Below are positions 1 through 7,817 of a stretch of DNA of 10,987 bases, piece after piece. Both the position numbers and the translations under genes were made by a program. Below the pieces are notes generated by a model that was not told the origin of the DNA, ran no database searches, and saw only the letters and a list, made by a program, of their open reading frames with translations. This stretch comes from Chloroflexota bacterium (GTDB lineage Bacteria > Chloroflexota > Limnocylindria > Limnocylindrales > CSP1-4): assembly GCA_013813905.1 (NCBI GenBank), contig JACCQX010000181.1:1-10987 (forward strand), written 5' to 3'. Numbering within the stretch: the first letter of the stretch is position 1; each line of letters opens with the position of its first letter.

Positions 1-5
1 GCGGC

Positions 6-1151
6 ATGAGCGCGCTGAACGCCGTCGCGTCAGGCCGCCTGGCCCGTCCCACGTCAGCCGGGGGCTGGGTCCGCCTCGTGCTCCTGGGCCTCCTCGTCGC
101 GCTGCTGGCGCTGTTCGTGGCCCGCTACTGGGAGGCGCTGTTCCAGCTGGGGCAATGGTTCGTCTCGTTCGCCACGACTCGCCCGTACATCATCCTGGGG
201 TTCGCGGTGCCCATCGCCTTCGGCGCGCTGTGCGCCGTGATGTGCGAGCGGTCGGGTGTCGTGAACATCGGGATCGAAGGGATGATGCTGACGTCCGCCT
301 TCACGGGCTTCCTCGTCGGCGCATACCTCAATCCGGTGATTGGCCACCTGCCTGCGGCCCTGCTGGGTGTGGCGGCGGCGATCGGCGCGTCCATGGTCCT
401 GTCCGCTCTGCACGCCTGGCTCGCGATCACGGTCAAAGCGGACCAGATCATCAGCGGCACGGTCATCAACATCCTGGCGCTGGGCGGCACGGCGTACTTC
501 AACCAGCTGTTCATCTCCACCACCGGCGTCTCCGGTGCGCGCACGCTGCCGAAGAACATCATCGGGCTCCCGCCGGAGGTGTACGACGCGCCGATCGTCG
601 GGCCGCTGCTGAACGCCGTCTTCGGCCAGGGCCCGCTCCAAACCGGGGTGATCTTCGCCGTCATCTTCCTCCAGGTCATGCTCTTCAGGTCGCGCTGGGG
701 TCTCCGGACACGGGCCGTCGGAGAGCATCCCAAGGCGGCCGACACCGTGGGCATCGACGTCATCCGGGTCCGCTACCGCAGCGTCATCCTGGGCGGGGTG
801 TTCGCCGGCCTCGCGGGCGCCTACCTCACGCTCGAATCGATCGGGTCGTTCCAGGACGGGATGACCGCCGGGATCGGCTTCATCGCGCTCGCGGCGATGA
901 TCTTCGGGCGCTGGACGCCGGTCGGAGCGTTCATCGCTGCGTTGATCTTCGGCGCTGCCCGGACGCTCGGGCAGGCGGTCCAGATCTCCGCCCCGCCGGG
1001 CGAACTCGGCGGTGCCATCGCAGCCTGGCCGGCGCAGTGGTTCGGGATGTTCCCTTACATACTGACGATCATCATCCTGGCCGGCGTGGTCGGGCGCGCC
1101 GTGGCTCCGGCCGCGGACGGGGTGCCGTACGACAAGGAGGCCCGGGGCTGA
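6..1151 (+). CDS. ABC transporter permease, BMP/nucleoside-simple sugar type (BPD_transp_2 family)
   Basis: Integral membrane subunit of an importer for nucleosides or related sugars; it would pair with a second permease, an ATPase carrying two nucleotide-binding domains and a Bmp-type lipoprotein, none of which is in the window. The 381-residue protein is almost all hydrophobic helices. The family hallmark CERSGVVNIGIEG is at residues 80-92, and the cytoplasmic loop segment RAVGEHPKAADTVGI is at 236-250, followed by the GGVFAGLAGAYL helix. These resemble the YufQ/NupQ-type permease more than the YufP type. The ATG at 6 is the first start in the window. The frame is open to the left edge, so a start further upstream cannot be excluded. 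The N-terminus (to about residue 60) is longer than in compact family members and carries one extra helix. The following enzymes suggest the cargo is an N-glycoside or sugar. Substrate is inference. Confidence 0.93.
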   Translation: MSALNAVASGRLARPTSAGGWVRLVLLGLLVALLALFVARYWEALFQLGQWFVSFATTRPYIILGFAVPIAFGALCAVMCERSGVVNIGIEGMMLTSAFTGFLVGAYLNPVIGHLPAALLGVAAAIGASMVLSALHAWLAITVKADQIISGTVINILALGGTAYFNQLFISTTGVSGARTLPKNIIGLPPEVYDAPIVGPLLNAVFGQGPLQTGVIFAVIFLQVMLFRSRWGLRTRAVGEHPKAADTVGIDVIRVRYRSVILGGVFAGLAGAYLTLESIGSFQDGMTAGIGFIALAAMIFGRWTPVGAFIAALIFGAARTLGQAVQISAPPGELGGAIAAWPAQWFGMFPYILTIIILAGVVGRAVAPAADGVPYDKEARG

Positions 1152-1166
1152 CCCTGGTGCCACGAC

Positions 1167-1172
1167 AGGGAG
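1167..1172 (+). promoter_or_regulatory. Ribosome binding site fixing the start of the first SIS gene
   Basis: AGGGAG lies 5 bases before the ATG at 1178. The reading frame itself is open from far upstream inside the permease gene, so this site, plus the position just after the permease stop, decides the start. Confidence 0.6.
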
Positions 1173-1177
1173 ACGGA

Positions 1178-2389
1178 ATGCCATCGACCGATGCCCGAAC
1201 GCTTCCGGGATCCGAGCCGCGCGACGCGGTCCAGCCATACGAGCTTGACGCCGTCCAGAAGCAGGCGGACCTCATCAGGCAGGTCGTGGGCCGCGTCAGG
1301 CCACAGGTGGAGCAGGTGATCACGCCGGAGCTGGCGGCCTCCACGAGCCGCGTGTTCATCACGGGCTGCGGCGATTCCTACTACGCCGCGCTCGCCTCGC
1401 GGCTGTTCTTCGACCGGTACGCGGGCGTCTCCAGCGAACCCCTGGAAGCCCTCGAGTTCTCCCGCTACGTCGTCGACTTCATGCCTCCCGGTTCGCTGAC
1501 GATCGCGATCTCCAACTCCGGGCTGGTCTCGCGGACGATCGAGACGCTCGTCCGGGCCCGGAGGCGTGGCAGCCGGACGATCGCGGTGACCGGCCGGGAG
1601 GGAAGCCCGCTGGCGCAGGCCGCGGAATCGATGGTGCTCCAGACCGTGCCGGAGATGGCTGTCGAGGCACGCGGACCGTTCGCCGGCCTGCCGTACGGCA
1701 GCGGCGCACTCGGTCTGGGGAACTTCATCGCCAGTCTCACGACCCTCTACCTCTGTGCCCTGCGGTTGGGAGAGCTCCGGGCGACGATCGACCGATCCCA
1801 GCGGGACGCTCTGGAGCAGGAGCTCGTCGGCCTCGGCGATGTCCTCCAGGCCACAGCCCGGGCGAACGAGCCCATCGCACGGCTGCTCGCGGAGCGGTTC
1901 CGGGATCTCAGCACGTTCTACATCCTGGGAGCTGGGCCGAACCAGGCGACCGCCCAGTTCGCCGCGGCGAAGCTGTTCGAGCAGCCGCAGCTCCAGGGCA
2001 TCCCCCAGCAGTTGGAGGAGTGGGCGCACGAGCAGATCTTCCTGACCCGTCACGGCGTCACGCCGATCTTCGTCCTCGCGCCGGAGGGCCGAGCGCACGA
2101 TCGTGCCCTGGAGCAGCTCCGGGGTGCCCGCGAGATCGGCGCCACGGTCATCGGCGTCGCAAGCTCCACGGACGGGGCGGTGGCGGAGCTCGCGGATGTC
2201 GTCATGCCGATCGTGGGCCCGATCGCCGAGGAGTATTCGCCGCTCGCCTACATCGTGCCGGGGATGCTCTTCGCGACCGCGATGCATCAGCTCCGGGGAC
2301 GCCCGCCGTTCACGGGTGGGTACACCGAGGAGCAGCTGCTCGAGGTCAACTCGCGCCAGATCTTCCGCAGCCGCGTGCAAGACGATTGA
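1178..2389 (+). CDS. Double-SIS-domain sugar-phosphate isomerase-like protein (first of two)
   Basis: Cytoplasmic protein of 403 residues built like the isomerase half of GlmS or like AgaS/FrlB: two SIS (sugar isomerase) domains that bind phosphosugars. The first SIS domain shows FITGCGDSYYAA at 60-71 and the phosphate-binding serines of ISNSGLVSRT at 111-120. The second shows FYILGAGPNQATAQ at 247-260 and QLEEWAHEQ at 278-286, where GlmS-like enzymes usually have an E..HG pattern; here the residue after His284 is Glu, not Gly. The N-terminus lacks the EIxxQP signature seen in its partner at 3330. It starts 26 bases after the permease stop with a good ribosome binding site. Reaction unknown: isomerisation, deamination or deglycation of a phosphorylated amino- or ketosugar are the family options. 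It could also be a non-catalytic SIS sensor, though the lack of a DNA-binding domain argues against a regulator. Confidence 0.88.
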   Translation: MPSTDARTLPGSEPRDAVQPYELDAVQKQADLIRQVVGRVRPQVEQVITPELAASTSRVFITGCGDSYYAALASRLFFDRYAGVSSEPLEALEFSRYVVDFMPPGSLTIAISNSGLVSRTIETLVRARRRGSRTIAVTGREGSPLAQAAESMVLQTVPEMAVEARGPFAGLPYGSGALGLGNFIASLTTLYLCALRLGELRATIDRSQRDALEQELVGLGDVLQATARANEPIARLLAERFRDLSTFYILGAGPNQATAQFAAAKLFEQPQLQGIPQQLEEWAHEQIFLTRHGVTPIFVLAPEGRAHDRALEQLRGAREIGATVIGVASSTDGAVAELADVVMPIVGPIAEEYSPLAYIVPGMLFATAMHQLRGRPPFTGGYTEEQLLEVNSRQIFRSRVQDD

Positions 2390-3333
2390 CCGGGACGGCT
2401 GCCTCGCGACGGCTGGAATATCTGGCGTTCTCGGGCGTGACGATCGATCTTGCGGTGCGCGTGCCTCGCGTGCCCCAGCCGGGGGAGAGGATCGGGATGG
2501 TGCCCCTCGGCGAGTACGCGGGCGGGATGGCGGGAAATGCGGCCAGCGCGTTCGCGACGCTCGGAGGTGCGGCCGGCGTCGTCTCGACGGTCGGTGACGA
2601 CGTCCGAGGCCGCATCGCCGTCGACGACCTCCGCGCCCGTGGCGTGGGCACGACCTGGATCTGCACGGTCGGGGAGCCGACGTTGTGGACGATCGCGCTC
2701 CTCACCCCCGAAGGGGATCGGACCCTCCTGGAGTTCCCGGTGCCCGCACCCGAGGCGAAGTACGAGCGGTTCCCGGCGGTAGCGCTCGACGGCGTCCGGT
2801 TCATCCACGTCGGTGCCTCCGAGGGCGCCTCTGCTCTGCCCGTGATGGAGGAGGCTCGCCGTCGTGGCGCCACTGTCGCGCTGGATCTGGAGAGCCTCGG
2901 GGTGGAGATCGCAGTAATACCCGAGATGCTCGGGGCCTCTGACGTCGTGTTCGTCAACGCTCGGGCGGCGCGGGCGTTCGGCGATGACGTGCTGACCGCC
3001 GTCGAGAGGCTGCATGACCTCGGGCCGTCGACCATCCTCGCCACCGGCGGCGCGGCCGGATGCACCCTGCGGGCGCAGGACGGGCGGATCTCCCGGATCC
3101 CGGCTCACCCCGTTGCCCCGGTGGACACGACGGGGGCCGGCGACTGCTTCGCGGGCGCGTTCGCGTTCGGGCGGACTCGCGGCTGGCCGGACGAGGAGAG
3201 CGCGCAGCTGGCGAACCTCATGGCGGCGATCAGCACCACCGCCATGGGTTCTCGCGGGCACCTGGCGACGCAGGAGGAGCTGGGGATGTTGGCACGCGAC
3301 GCCGGGCTCGCGGTCGCCGGGAGGCTGCCTTGA
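2386..3333 (+). CDS. PfkB-family (ribokinase-like) sugar kinase
   Basis: ATP-dependent cytoplasmic kinase of 315 residues, the usual length for ribokinase, fructokinase or FrlD-like enzymes. The N-terminal PfkB signature is seen as EYAGGMAGNAASAFATLGG (43-61). The C-terminal signature DTTGAGDCFAGAFA (247-260) contains the anion hole and the catalytic base Asp253. No ATG occurs at a sensible place. The start chosen is the TTG at 2386, whose last two bases are part of the TGA stop of the SIS gene (TTGA overlap); no clear ribosome binding site precedes it, so expression probably depends on translational coupling. The sugar phosphorylated is not readable from motifs. Between a transporter, two SIS proteins and a nucleoside hydrolase, candidates are ribose or another pentose freed from a nucleoside, or an Amadori-type compound as for FrlD. 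It could also be a nucleoside kinase, a known activity in this superfamily. Confidence 0.92.
   Translation: MTGTAASRRLEYLAFSGVTIDLAVRVPRVPQPGERIGMVPLGEYAGGMAGNAASAFATLGGAAGVVSTVGDDVRGRIAVDDLRARGVGTTWICTVGEPTLWTIALLTPEGDRTLLEFPVPAPEAKYERFPAVALDGVRFIHVGASEGASALPVMEEARRRGATVALDLESLGVEIAVIPEMLGASDVVFVNARAARAFGDDVLTAVERLHDLGPSTILATGGAAGCTLRAQDGRISRIPAHPVAPVDTTGAGDCFAGAFAFGRTRGWPDEESAQLANLMAAISTTAMGSRGHLATQEELGMLARDAGLAVAGRLP
3319..3324 (+). promoter_or_regulatory. Ribosome binding site supporting the TTG start at 3330
   Basis: GGGAGG lies 5 bases before the TTG at 3330, within the last codons of the kinase gene. The alternative ATG at 3342 would be 17 bases away, too far, so the TTG is preferred. 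Confidence 0.6.
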
Positions 3334-4391
3334 ACGAGATCATGCTTCGGGAGATACAGGACCAGCCGGCCGCGCTCGAGAGGGCATCGGTCGATCTCCG
3401 TCGCCAGGTGCGCGAGCTGGACCTCGGCCCGCCGCCGCGCAAGGTCATCTTGACCGGAAGCGGCGACTCGATCATCGCGGGGACGGCACTGGAGAGCCTG
3501 TACCGGCGGTCCCTGGCCGCCGAAGTCCGGGCCATCTCCAGCATGGAGTCGAGCCGCTACGAACCCTTCGACCAGGAGACGCTCGTCGTGGCCGTCTCCG
3601 TCAGCGGGGGTGTGGCGAGGACGGTCGAGGCGGTCCTTCGCGCTCGGGCGCAGGGCGCGCGGGCGCTGGCCGTCGTCGCTCGACCCGGGTCACGCCTAGC
3701 CGAGGCCGCCGGCGCGGAGCTCCTGATGCCGGAGCCGCTGGCACGGCACACGCCACACTCGCGTGACTACACCCAGACGCTTCTCGCCCTGGCTATCCTG
3801 CTGGAACGTCTGGCTGCGACGAGGTTCGAGCAGCTCGATCGATGGCCGGAGGCTACGCGCGATGTCCTGGACCGAGCGTTCGCCGAGCTGCCGGGCTGGG
3901 TCGACGACAGCCCGCAGACGATCTTCCTGGGGGCCGGCCCGGACCGGGCCACCGCACGCTACGGTGCCCTGAAATTCTGGGAGGGCGGCGCGATGCGCGC
4001 GATCTGGGACGAGCTGGAGGAGTTCGCCCATGGATCCCAGCTGATGGCGGCGCCGGGTCAATCCGCGGTCCTGATCGCTGGGAAGGAGGCACACGGCCGA
4101 GCGGAAGAGTTTCTCGCCGGGCTGGCTCGGATGGAGATCTCGGCGCGACTCGTGATCGACCAACCCCCTCGATCGCCTGAACGATTCGTGGTGCCGGACC
4201 TGGGCGGGGCCGCCTGGATGCCGCTCGTCTCATGCCTCCCTTTGCAGGTCCTGACGTATCTCACCGTGCAGCGCAGAGGGATCGATCTGTCGATAGAGAT
4301 GGGCGGCGTGCCGTACGGCCGGCTCTACGGGGAGATGCACGTCCAATGGACCAAGCACTCCACGATCGATGCCGATCCGAACCCGGGGTGA
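3330..4391 (+). CDS. GlmS/FrlB-like double-SIS-domain protein (second of two)
   Basis: Cytoplasmic protein of 353 residues resembling the isolated isomerase half of glucosamine-6-phosphate synthase, or the FrlB/AgaS deglycase and deaminase group. It begins with the characteristic MLREIQDQP (5-13), as in GlmS. The first SIS domain has LTGSGDSIIAG (41-51) and VSVSGGVARTVE (89-100). The second has FLGAGPDRATARYGALKF (199-216) and DELEEFAHG (227-235), the Glu/His-Gly element of this family. The TTG start at 3330 overlaps the kinase stop as TTGA and has a good ribosome binding site. No glutaminase domain is present, so it cannot use glutamine as GlmS does; it more likely runs in the breakdown direction or acts as an isomerase or deglycase. 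It differs clearly from the SIS protein encoded at 1178, so the pair is probably two activities or a heteromer, not a recent duplication. Confidence 0.88.
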   Translation: MNEIMLREIQDQPAALERASVDLRRQVRELDLGPPPRKVILTGSGDSIIAGTALESLYRRSLAAEVRAISSMESSRYEPFDQETLVVAVSVSGGVARTVEAVLRARAQGARALAVVARPGSRLAEAAGAELLMPEPLARHTPHSRDYTQTLLALAILLERLAATRFEQLDRWPEATRDVLDRAFAELPGWVDDSPQTIFLGAGPDRATARYGALKFWEGGAMRAIWDELEEFAHGSQLMAAPGQSAVLIAGKEAHGRAEEFLAGLARMEISARLVIDQPPRSPERFVVPDLGGAAWMPLVSCLPLQVLTYLTVQRRGIDLSIEMGGVPYGRLYGEMHVQWTKHSTIDADPNPG

Positions 4392-5320
4392 CGCCCCGAA
4401 CCGTGATCCTCGACTGCGATCCGGGCCACGACGATGCGCTGGCCCTGCTGCTGGCACTGGCACGCCCTGAAGTCCGGTTGCTGGCGGTCACCACGGTTTC
4501 CGGCAATGCGCCGCTGGAGCAGACGACACGCAATGCACTGCGCGTGTTGACGCTGCTGGGCCGCACGGACGTCCCGGTGGCGGCCGGCGCCGACCGTCCA
4601 CTCGATGGCGTGCTGCGCATCGCGCCGGAGGTCCATGGCGCGTCCGGCCTGGACGGGGCCGATCTGCCCGAGCCGGCGGCGGAAGCGGTCGACGCGAGTG
4701 CCCTGGAGCTCGCTTCAGCGTTCCTCGAAGCAGAAGATGCGGTCACCATCGTCGCCACGGGACCGCTCACCAACGTGGCGGGGCTCCTAAGCGCACGGCC
4801 CGACCTCCTGCCTCGGATCGAGGCCATCGTGCTGATGGGCGGCGCCATCGGTGAGGGCAACTGGACAGCGTCCGCGGAGTTCAACATCTGGGCCGACCCT
4901 CAGGCTGCCGCTGCGGTCATGACTTGCGGCCGACCCCTGGCCATGATGCCGCTGGAGGTGACTCATCAGGCACGCCTGAGCACAGCGGACATGGCGGCGA
5001 TGGAAGCCCTGGGCAATCGCACCGGCCTGATCTTCGCCGATCTGATGCGTTACTTCGCGCGCGTGCATGCCGAGTGGTACGGCTGGGACGGTCCGCCTAT
5101 CCATGATGCGGTGGCCGTGGCGCATGTCCTCGGAGGGGGTCTCATCACCACGCGGCGATACCCGGTGAGCGTGGAGGTGGAGGGCCGGCACACTCGCGGC
5201 CGGACCGTCGTCGATACGCGGCCCTTCAGCTCGGCGGAGGCAACGGTCGATGTCGGCGTCAGCATCGACCGCGAGGCGTTCGTGCGCATGCTGCTCCAGG
5301 CCATCGCCGTCTTCCCGTGA
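4388..5320 (+). CDS. Inosine-uridine-preferring nucleoside hydrolase family protein
   Basis: Calcium-dependent hydrolase of ribonucleoside N-glycosidic bonds, releasing free base and ribose. It has 310 residues, the normal family length. The calcium and catalytic motif is ILDCDPGHDDA at 7-17 (Asp9, Asp11, Asp15, Asp16). Downstream are the conserved GPLTN (125-129), the ribose-binding EFNIWADP (164-171) and the C-terminal PIHDAVAVA (237-245), with His239 and Asp240 matching the active-site His and last calcium-binding Asp of known enzymes. All key residues are present, so it should be active. The start is the GTG at 4388, overlapping the SIS stop as GTGA; no ribosome binding site is evident. 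No signal peptide is seen, so it acts inside the cell on imported substrate. Base and sugar preference cannot be told; some family members act on other N-ribosyl compounds. Confidence 0.93.
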   Translation: MTPRTVILDCDPGHDDALALLLALARPEVRLLAVTTVSGNAPLEQTTRNALRVLTLLGRTDVPVAAGADRPLDGVLRIAPEVHGASGLDGADLPEPAAEAVDASALELASAFLEAEDAVTIVATGPLTNVAGLLSARPDLLPRIEAIVLMGGAIGEGNWTASAEFNIWADPQAAAAVMTCGRPLAMMPLEVTHQARLSTADMAAMEALGNRTGLIFADLMRYFARVHAEWYGWDGPPIHDAVAVAHVLGGGLITTRRYPVSVEVEGRHTRGRTVVDTRPFSSAEATVDVGVSIDREAFVRMLLQAIAVFP

Positions 5321-5334
5321 GGCGCGCTACGGGA
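5313..5334. terminator. Possible two-way hairpin across the convergent stops
   Basis: TCCCGT at 5313-5318 pairs perfectly with ACGGGA at 5329-5334 around a 10-base loop. It spans the stop codons of both the nucleoside hydrolase (+) and the peptidase (-). There is no T run on either side, so if it terminates transcription it is not a classic intrinsic terminator. Confidence 0.25.
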
Positions 5335-7027
5335 GCGTCACGCGCACGTCGTCCACGGCGGCCTCCACGAGACTCGGCGCACCCATATCGAAGGCCTCGA
5401 GCTGGACCTGGACCCGCCTGCCGTCCCACGGGGCAAGATCGAGCTTCAGCCGCTGCCACTTGCCATCCCGGTCCACGGCGGTGGCGAGGTCCTGGAAGAC
5501 CACGGTGCGCGTGCCCTCGCTCACGATGACCACCCGGAAGCCGTCCTCCGGGGTCGCGCTGTCGGTGTGGGCCAAGGTGTACCGCAGGCGCAGCCACGTG
5601 GGTTGGGAGGCCGGAAGGTCGATAGAGGGCGAGCGTACCGTCGTGACGCCTCCGTCGACATCGTTGCAGGAGGCACAGCCGAGCGTCTTGCGGCCGGTCG
5701 CCATGGCGGCACGCCCGGACACCGCGGCGCCGATCTGTTTGGGTCCGGAGAGGTTCGTTGCCTCCGGCACACCGCGCTGCCATGTCCCTCCCGTGGCGGT
5801 GTCGGTGCCGTCCGCATCGACCAGCCAGCCTCGACCGACCTCAAGGTCGTCGAAGAACGGGCCGCAGTATCCCGCCTCCTTGCCGATGACGCGATACGGA
5901 CAGTCGGACTGCTCCAGCAGGTACAGCACGGCCTCGTGGTTGCGCTGCGTCTCCTGGACGATGAGCTCGTCCGGCGGGTAGAAGCGGTCGATCCCCGAAC
6001 CGCCGCTGGGATAGAGCTCGAAGGTGAAGCCCAGGATGCGCTCGCGGCCGTAGGTCCAGTCGAGCTTCCCGCCGCTGGTGAGATAAAGGTCGCTCGACTG
6101 CTGTGCGACATAGCCGTTGCTTGCCGCCATGGTCTCGGCGAGTGTCCTCAGGGTGCGTTCGTCGAGAGCCGTCATGTCGGATGGCCGGTCGGCGTACGTG
6201 TAGCCGTAGGGATAGAGGATGAGCTCGCCGGCTGTGTGGAAGGTGATCAGCGTCCGGATGCGCTGCCTCCCATCGATGCGGCGGCTCAGGATGAAGTCGC
6301 GCATGGCGCGCGTTTCCGGCGCCGACCAGGGTGCCGCACCTCGGTACACCTGGGATGCGGGATCGGCGCTTGCGCCGGTGCCGCCCCAGCGGTAGCCGTA
6401 ATTGCGATTCAGGTCCGTGCCGATGGACTCGCCGGCGGCGTTCGGCTGGCGATTCTTGCGCCAGCCACGATACGGATCGCCTCTCAGGTCGTAGGCCAGG
6501 CCGTCGGGGTTCAGCATGGGTACGACCCAGATCACGCGGCTGTCGACGATCGCGGTGATGCGCGGGTCGGTGCCGTACCCGTCTGTCAGCAGATGGATGA
6601 TGGAGAGGGCCATCTCCGGGGTGAGGTGCTCCCGCGCATGGTGCAGAGCATCGAAGAGCACTTCGGGCTCGCCTTCGTCCCGATCAGGCTCGTCGCTGAT
6701 CCGAAGTAGGTGGATGGTGCGCCCCTTGTATGTCTCTCCGATCGACGACAGGCGCACGATGTCCGGATGGTCGCTGGCGACCTGTCGGATCTCGGCCACC
6801 ATCTCCTCATAGCTGTGGTATCCCGCGTCCTCCGGCGGGTAGACCGGCTCCATGTCCGGCCGCGGCAGGCCGCCCATGGTCGGCCCAAGCGCCGCCACGG
6901 GGATGACGCCCAGCCCGGTCGCCAAGAGGGCCACGACCAGGCCGAGCGCGATGCGTGGGAGCGCCGATCGGGAAGGGGATCGCCGATGCACGGCGCCATG
7001 GTGACGGGGACAGGATGCGCCGTCCAT
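5327..7027 (-). CDS. Secreted M14 zinc carboxypeptidase with C-terminal accessory domain
   Basis: Exported metallo-carboxypeptidase of the carboxypeptidase A/T type. From the ATG at 7027 it has 566 residues: a basic N-terminus, a signal-type hydrophobic segment at about 25-47, then the M14 domain to about residue 375. Zinc ligands are in HHAREH (His130 and Glu133, with Arg132), with the third ligand in TFHTAGE (His264). Substrate-binding residues are Arg190 in GWRKNR and Asn207-Arg208 in DLNRNYGY. Tyr315 and the catalytic Glu337 (FTFELYP) are also present, so the enzyme looks complete. After about 380 comes a roughly 180-residue beta-rich domain, probably a jelly-roll of the kind attached to secreted peptidases, with a GCASC pair at 450-454. 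The frame extends to a TTG at 7063, which has no ribosome binding site, so ATG 7027 is preferred. It likely digests external peptides. It is not obviously tied to the neighbouring operon. Confidence 0.93.
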   Translation of the reverse strand: MDGASCPRHHGAVHRRSPSRSALPRIALGLVVALLATGLGVIPVAALGPTMGGLPRPDMEPVYPPEDAGYHSYEEMVAEIRQVASDHPDIVRLSSIGETYKGRTIHLLRISDEPDRDEGEPEVLFDALHHAREHLTPEMALSIIHLLTDGYGTDPRITAIVDSRVIWVVPMLNPDGLAYDLRGDPYRGWRKNRQPNAAGESIGTDLNRNYGYRWGGTGASADPASQVYRGAAPWSAPETRAMRDFILSRRIDGRQRIRTLITFHTAGELILYPYGYTYADRPSDMTALDERTLRTLAETMAASNGYVAQQSSDLYLTSGGKLDWTYGRERILGFTFELYPSGGSGIDRFYPPDELIVQETQRNHEAVLYLLEQSDCPYRVIGKEAGYCGPFFDDLEVGRGWLVDADGTDTATGGTWQRGVPEATNLSGPKQIGAAVSGRAAMATGRKTLGCASCNDVDGGVTTVRSPSIDLPASQPTWLRLRYTLAHTDSATPEDGFRVVIVSEGTRTVVFQDLATAVDRDGKWQRLKLDLAPWDGRRVQVQLEAFDMGAPSLVEAAVDDVRVTLP

Positions 7028-7090
7028 CCCCCAGCTGCCACCACGGCGTACGATCGGGTTCAAGACGCGTTGACACGCCAGGTCTATGGG

Positions 7091-7099
7091 AGGGGAGGG
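7091..7099 (+). promoter_or_regulatory. Purine-rich ribosome binding site before the acyltransferase TTG
   Basis: AGGGGAGGG is followed by only 3 bases before the TTG at 7103, or 7 if AGGGG is the pairing part. It is the best start signal in this stretch. An in-frame TTG at 7070 lacks such a site. Confidence 0.45.
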
Positions 7100-7102
7100 C
7101 TA

Positions 7103-7807
7103 TTGAAGGACACAGCCGTTCGTCTCTTTTTCCGGATGGCCTTGGGCTCGTACCTGCGGGTCCGCGTCCGCGGCGCTGCGCACCTGCCTGACAGTGCTTA
7201 TCTGATCTGCTTCAACCATCCCAGCTGGACAGATCCGCTGATCCTGCTCGGATTCTGGCCGGACGCACGGCGGCGGCTGCACATCTTCGGGCCGCGGGAG
7301 ATGAACATGTCCGTGGGCAAGCGCAACGCGATCATCCGCTGGGGCGAGCGGGGCGTGCCCTTCCAGCCGGGCGGCCGGGATATAGTGGAGGTCACTCGCC
7401 GGGCGACAGCCGTGCTTCGGGGCGGGGGACTCCTGGCCGTGGCAGGGGAGGGCCGGCTGAGCGACCGCGAAGGCGAGGCGCTGCCTCTGGAGGTGGGCGT
7501 CGGTCACTTCGCGCTGTTGGCCGGCGTGCCGGTGGTGCCGGTGGCCATCAGCGGCACGCGCTGGATCCGCTTCGGGAAGACGATCCGGGTCACGATCGGG
7601 AAGCCCGTGACGCTCGGAGGCCTGGCCCGGGGCCGCGCCGGCGCACGACAGTTGACCGATCGCGTGCAGCGATCCCTGGACGTGCTGCTTCAAGGGCGAC
7701 ATGACACGCGGCGTCCAGGCCCCGTGGGCCGCTGGATCAGTGAGCTCTTCAATGAGCGGCCCTGGCTCATCGAGGGCCGGGACGGCGCCAGTTCCAGGAA
7801 CGAGTAA
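7103..7807 (+). CDS. PlsC-type 1-acylglycerol-3-phosphate / lysophospholipid acyltransferase family protein
   Basis: Membrane-associated acyltransferase, 234 residues, of the family that transfers fatty acyl groups to lysophosphatidate or similar acceptors. Family blocks appear in order: block I, the catalytic H(X4)D, as NHPSWTD with His39 and Asp44; block II GERGVPFQPGGRD (81-93); block III GEGRLS (115-120), where classical enzymes have PEGTRS; and block IV VPVVPVAIS (142-150). There is no long N-terminal membrane anchor, only a short amphipathic start. The start is uncertain: TTG 7103 has a purine-rich site before it, and TTG 7070 would add 11 residues. The gene diverges from the peptidase gene with a 75-base gap and is followed 21 bases later by the epimerase gene, so the two are probably one transcript. 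The acceptor lipid is unknown. Confidence 0.88.
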   Translation: MKDTAVRLFFRMALGSYLRVRVRGAAHLPDSAYLICFNHPSWTDPLILLGFWPDARRRLHIFGPREMNMSVGKRNAIIRWGERGVPFQPGGRDIVEVTRRATAVLRGGGLLAVAGEGRLSDREGEALPLEVGVGHFALLAGVPVVPVAISGTRWIRFGKTIRVTIGKPVTLGGLARGRAGARQLTDRVQRSLDVLLQGRHDTRRPGPVGRWISELFNERPWLIEGRDGASSRNE

Positions 7808-7817
7808 GACTCGCAGC

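Noticed and set aside
155..1177. Upstream extension of the first SIS reading frame inside the permease gene
   Set aside because: The extension is Arg/His/Pro-rich noise overlapping a real gene. A good ribosome binding site and ATG at 1178 fit SIS protein length.
54..1238. Long minus-strand open frame of 394 codons opposite the permease
   Set aside because: It is rich in Arg, Asp and Pro with no domain or hydrophobic pattern, while the opposite frame is a clear permease. This is a usual shadow in G+C-rich DNA.
1055..2380. Minus-strand open frame of 441 codons opposite the first SIS gene
   Set aside because: Low-complexity composition and no motifs; the + strand frame has clear SIS motifs.
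5567..6709. Plus-strand open frame of 380 codons opposite the peptidase
   Set aside because: The minus strand encodes the complete M14 active site, and this frame shows no family features.
7070..7075. Perfect TTGACA hexamer before the acyltransferase gene
   Set aside because: No acceptable -10 box is found 16-18 bases downstream, where the sequence is G-rich, so I do not call a promoter.
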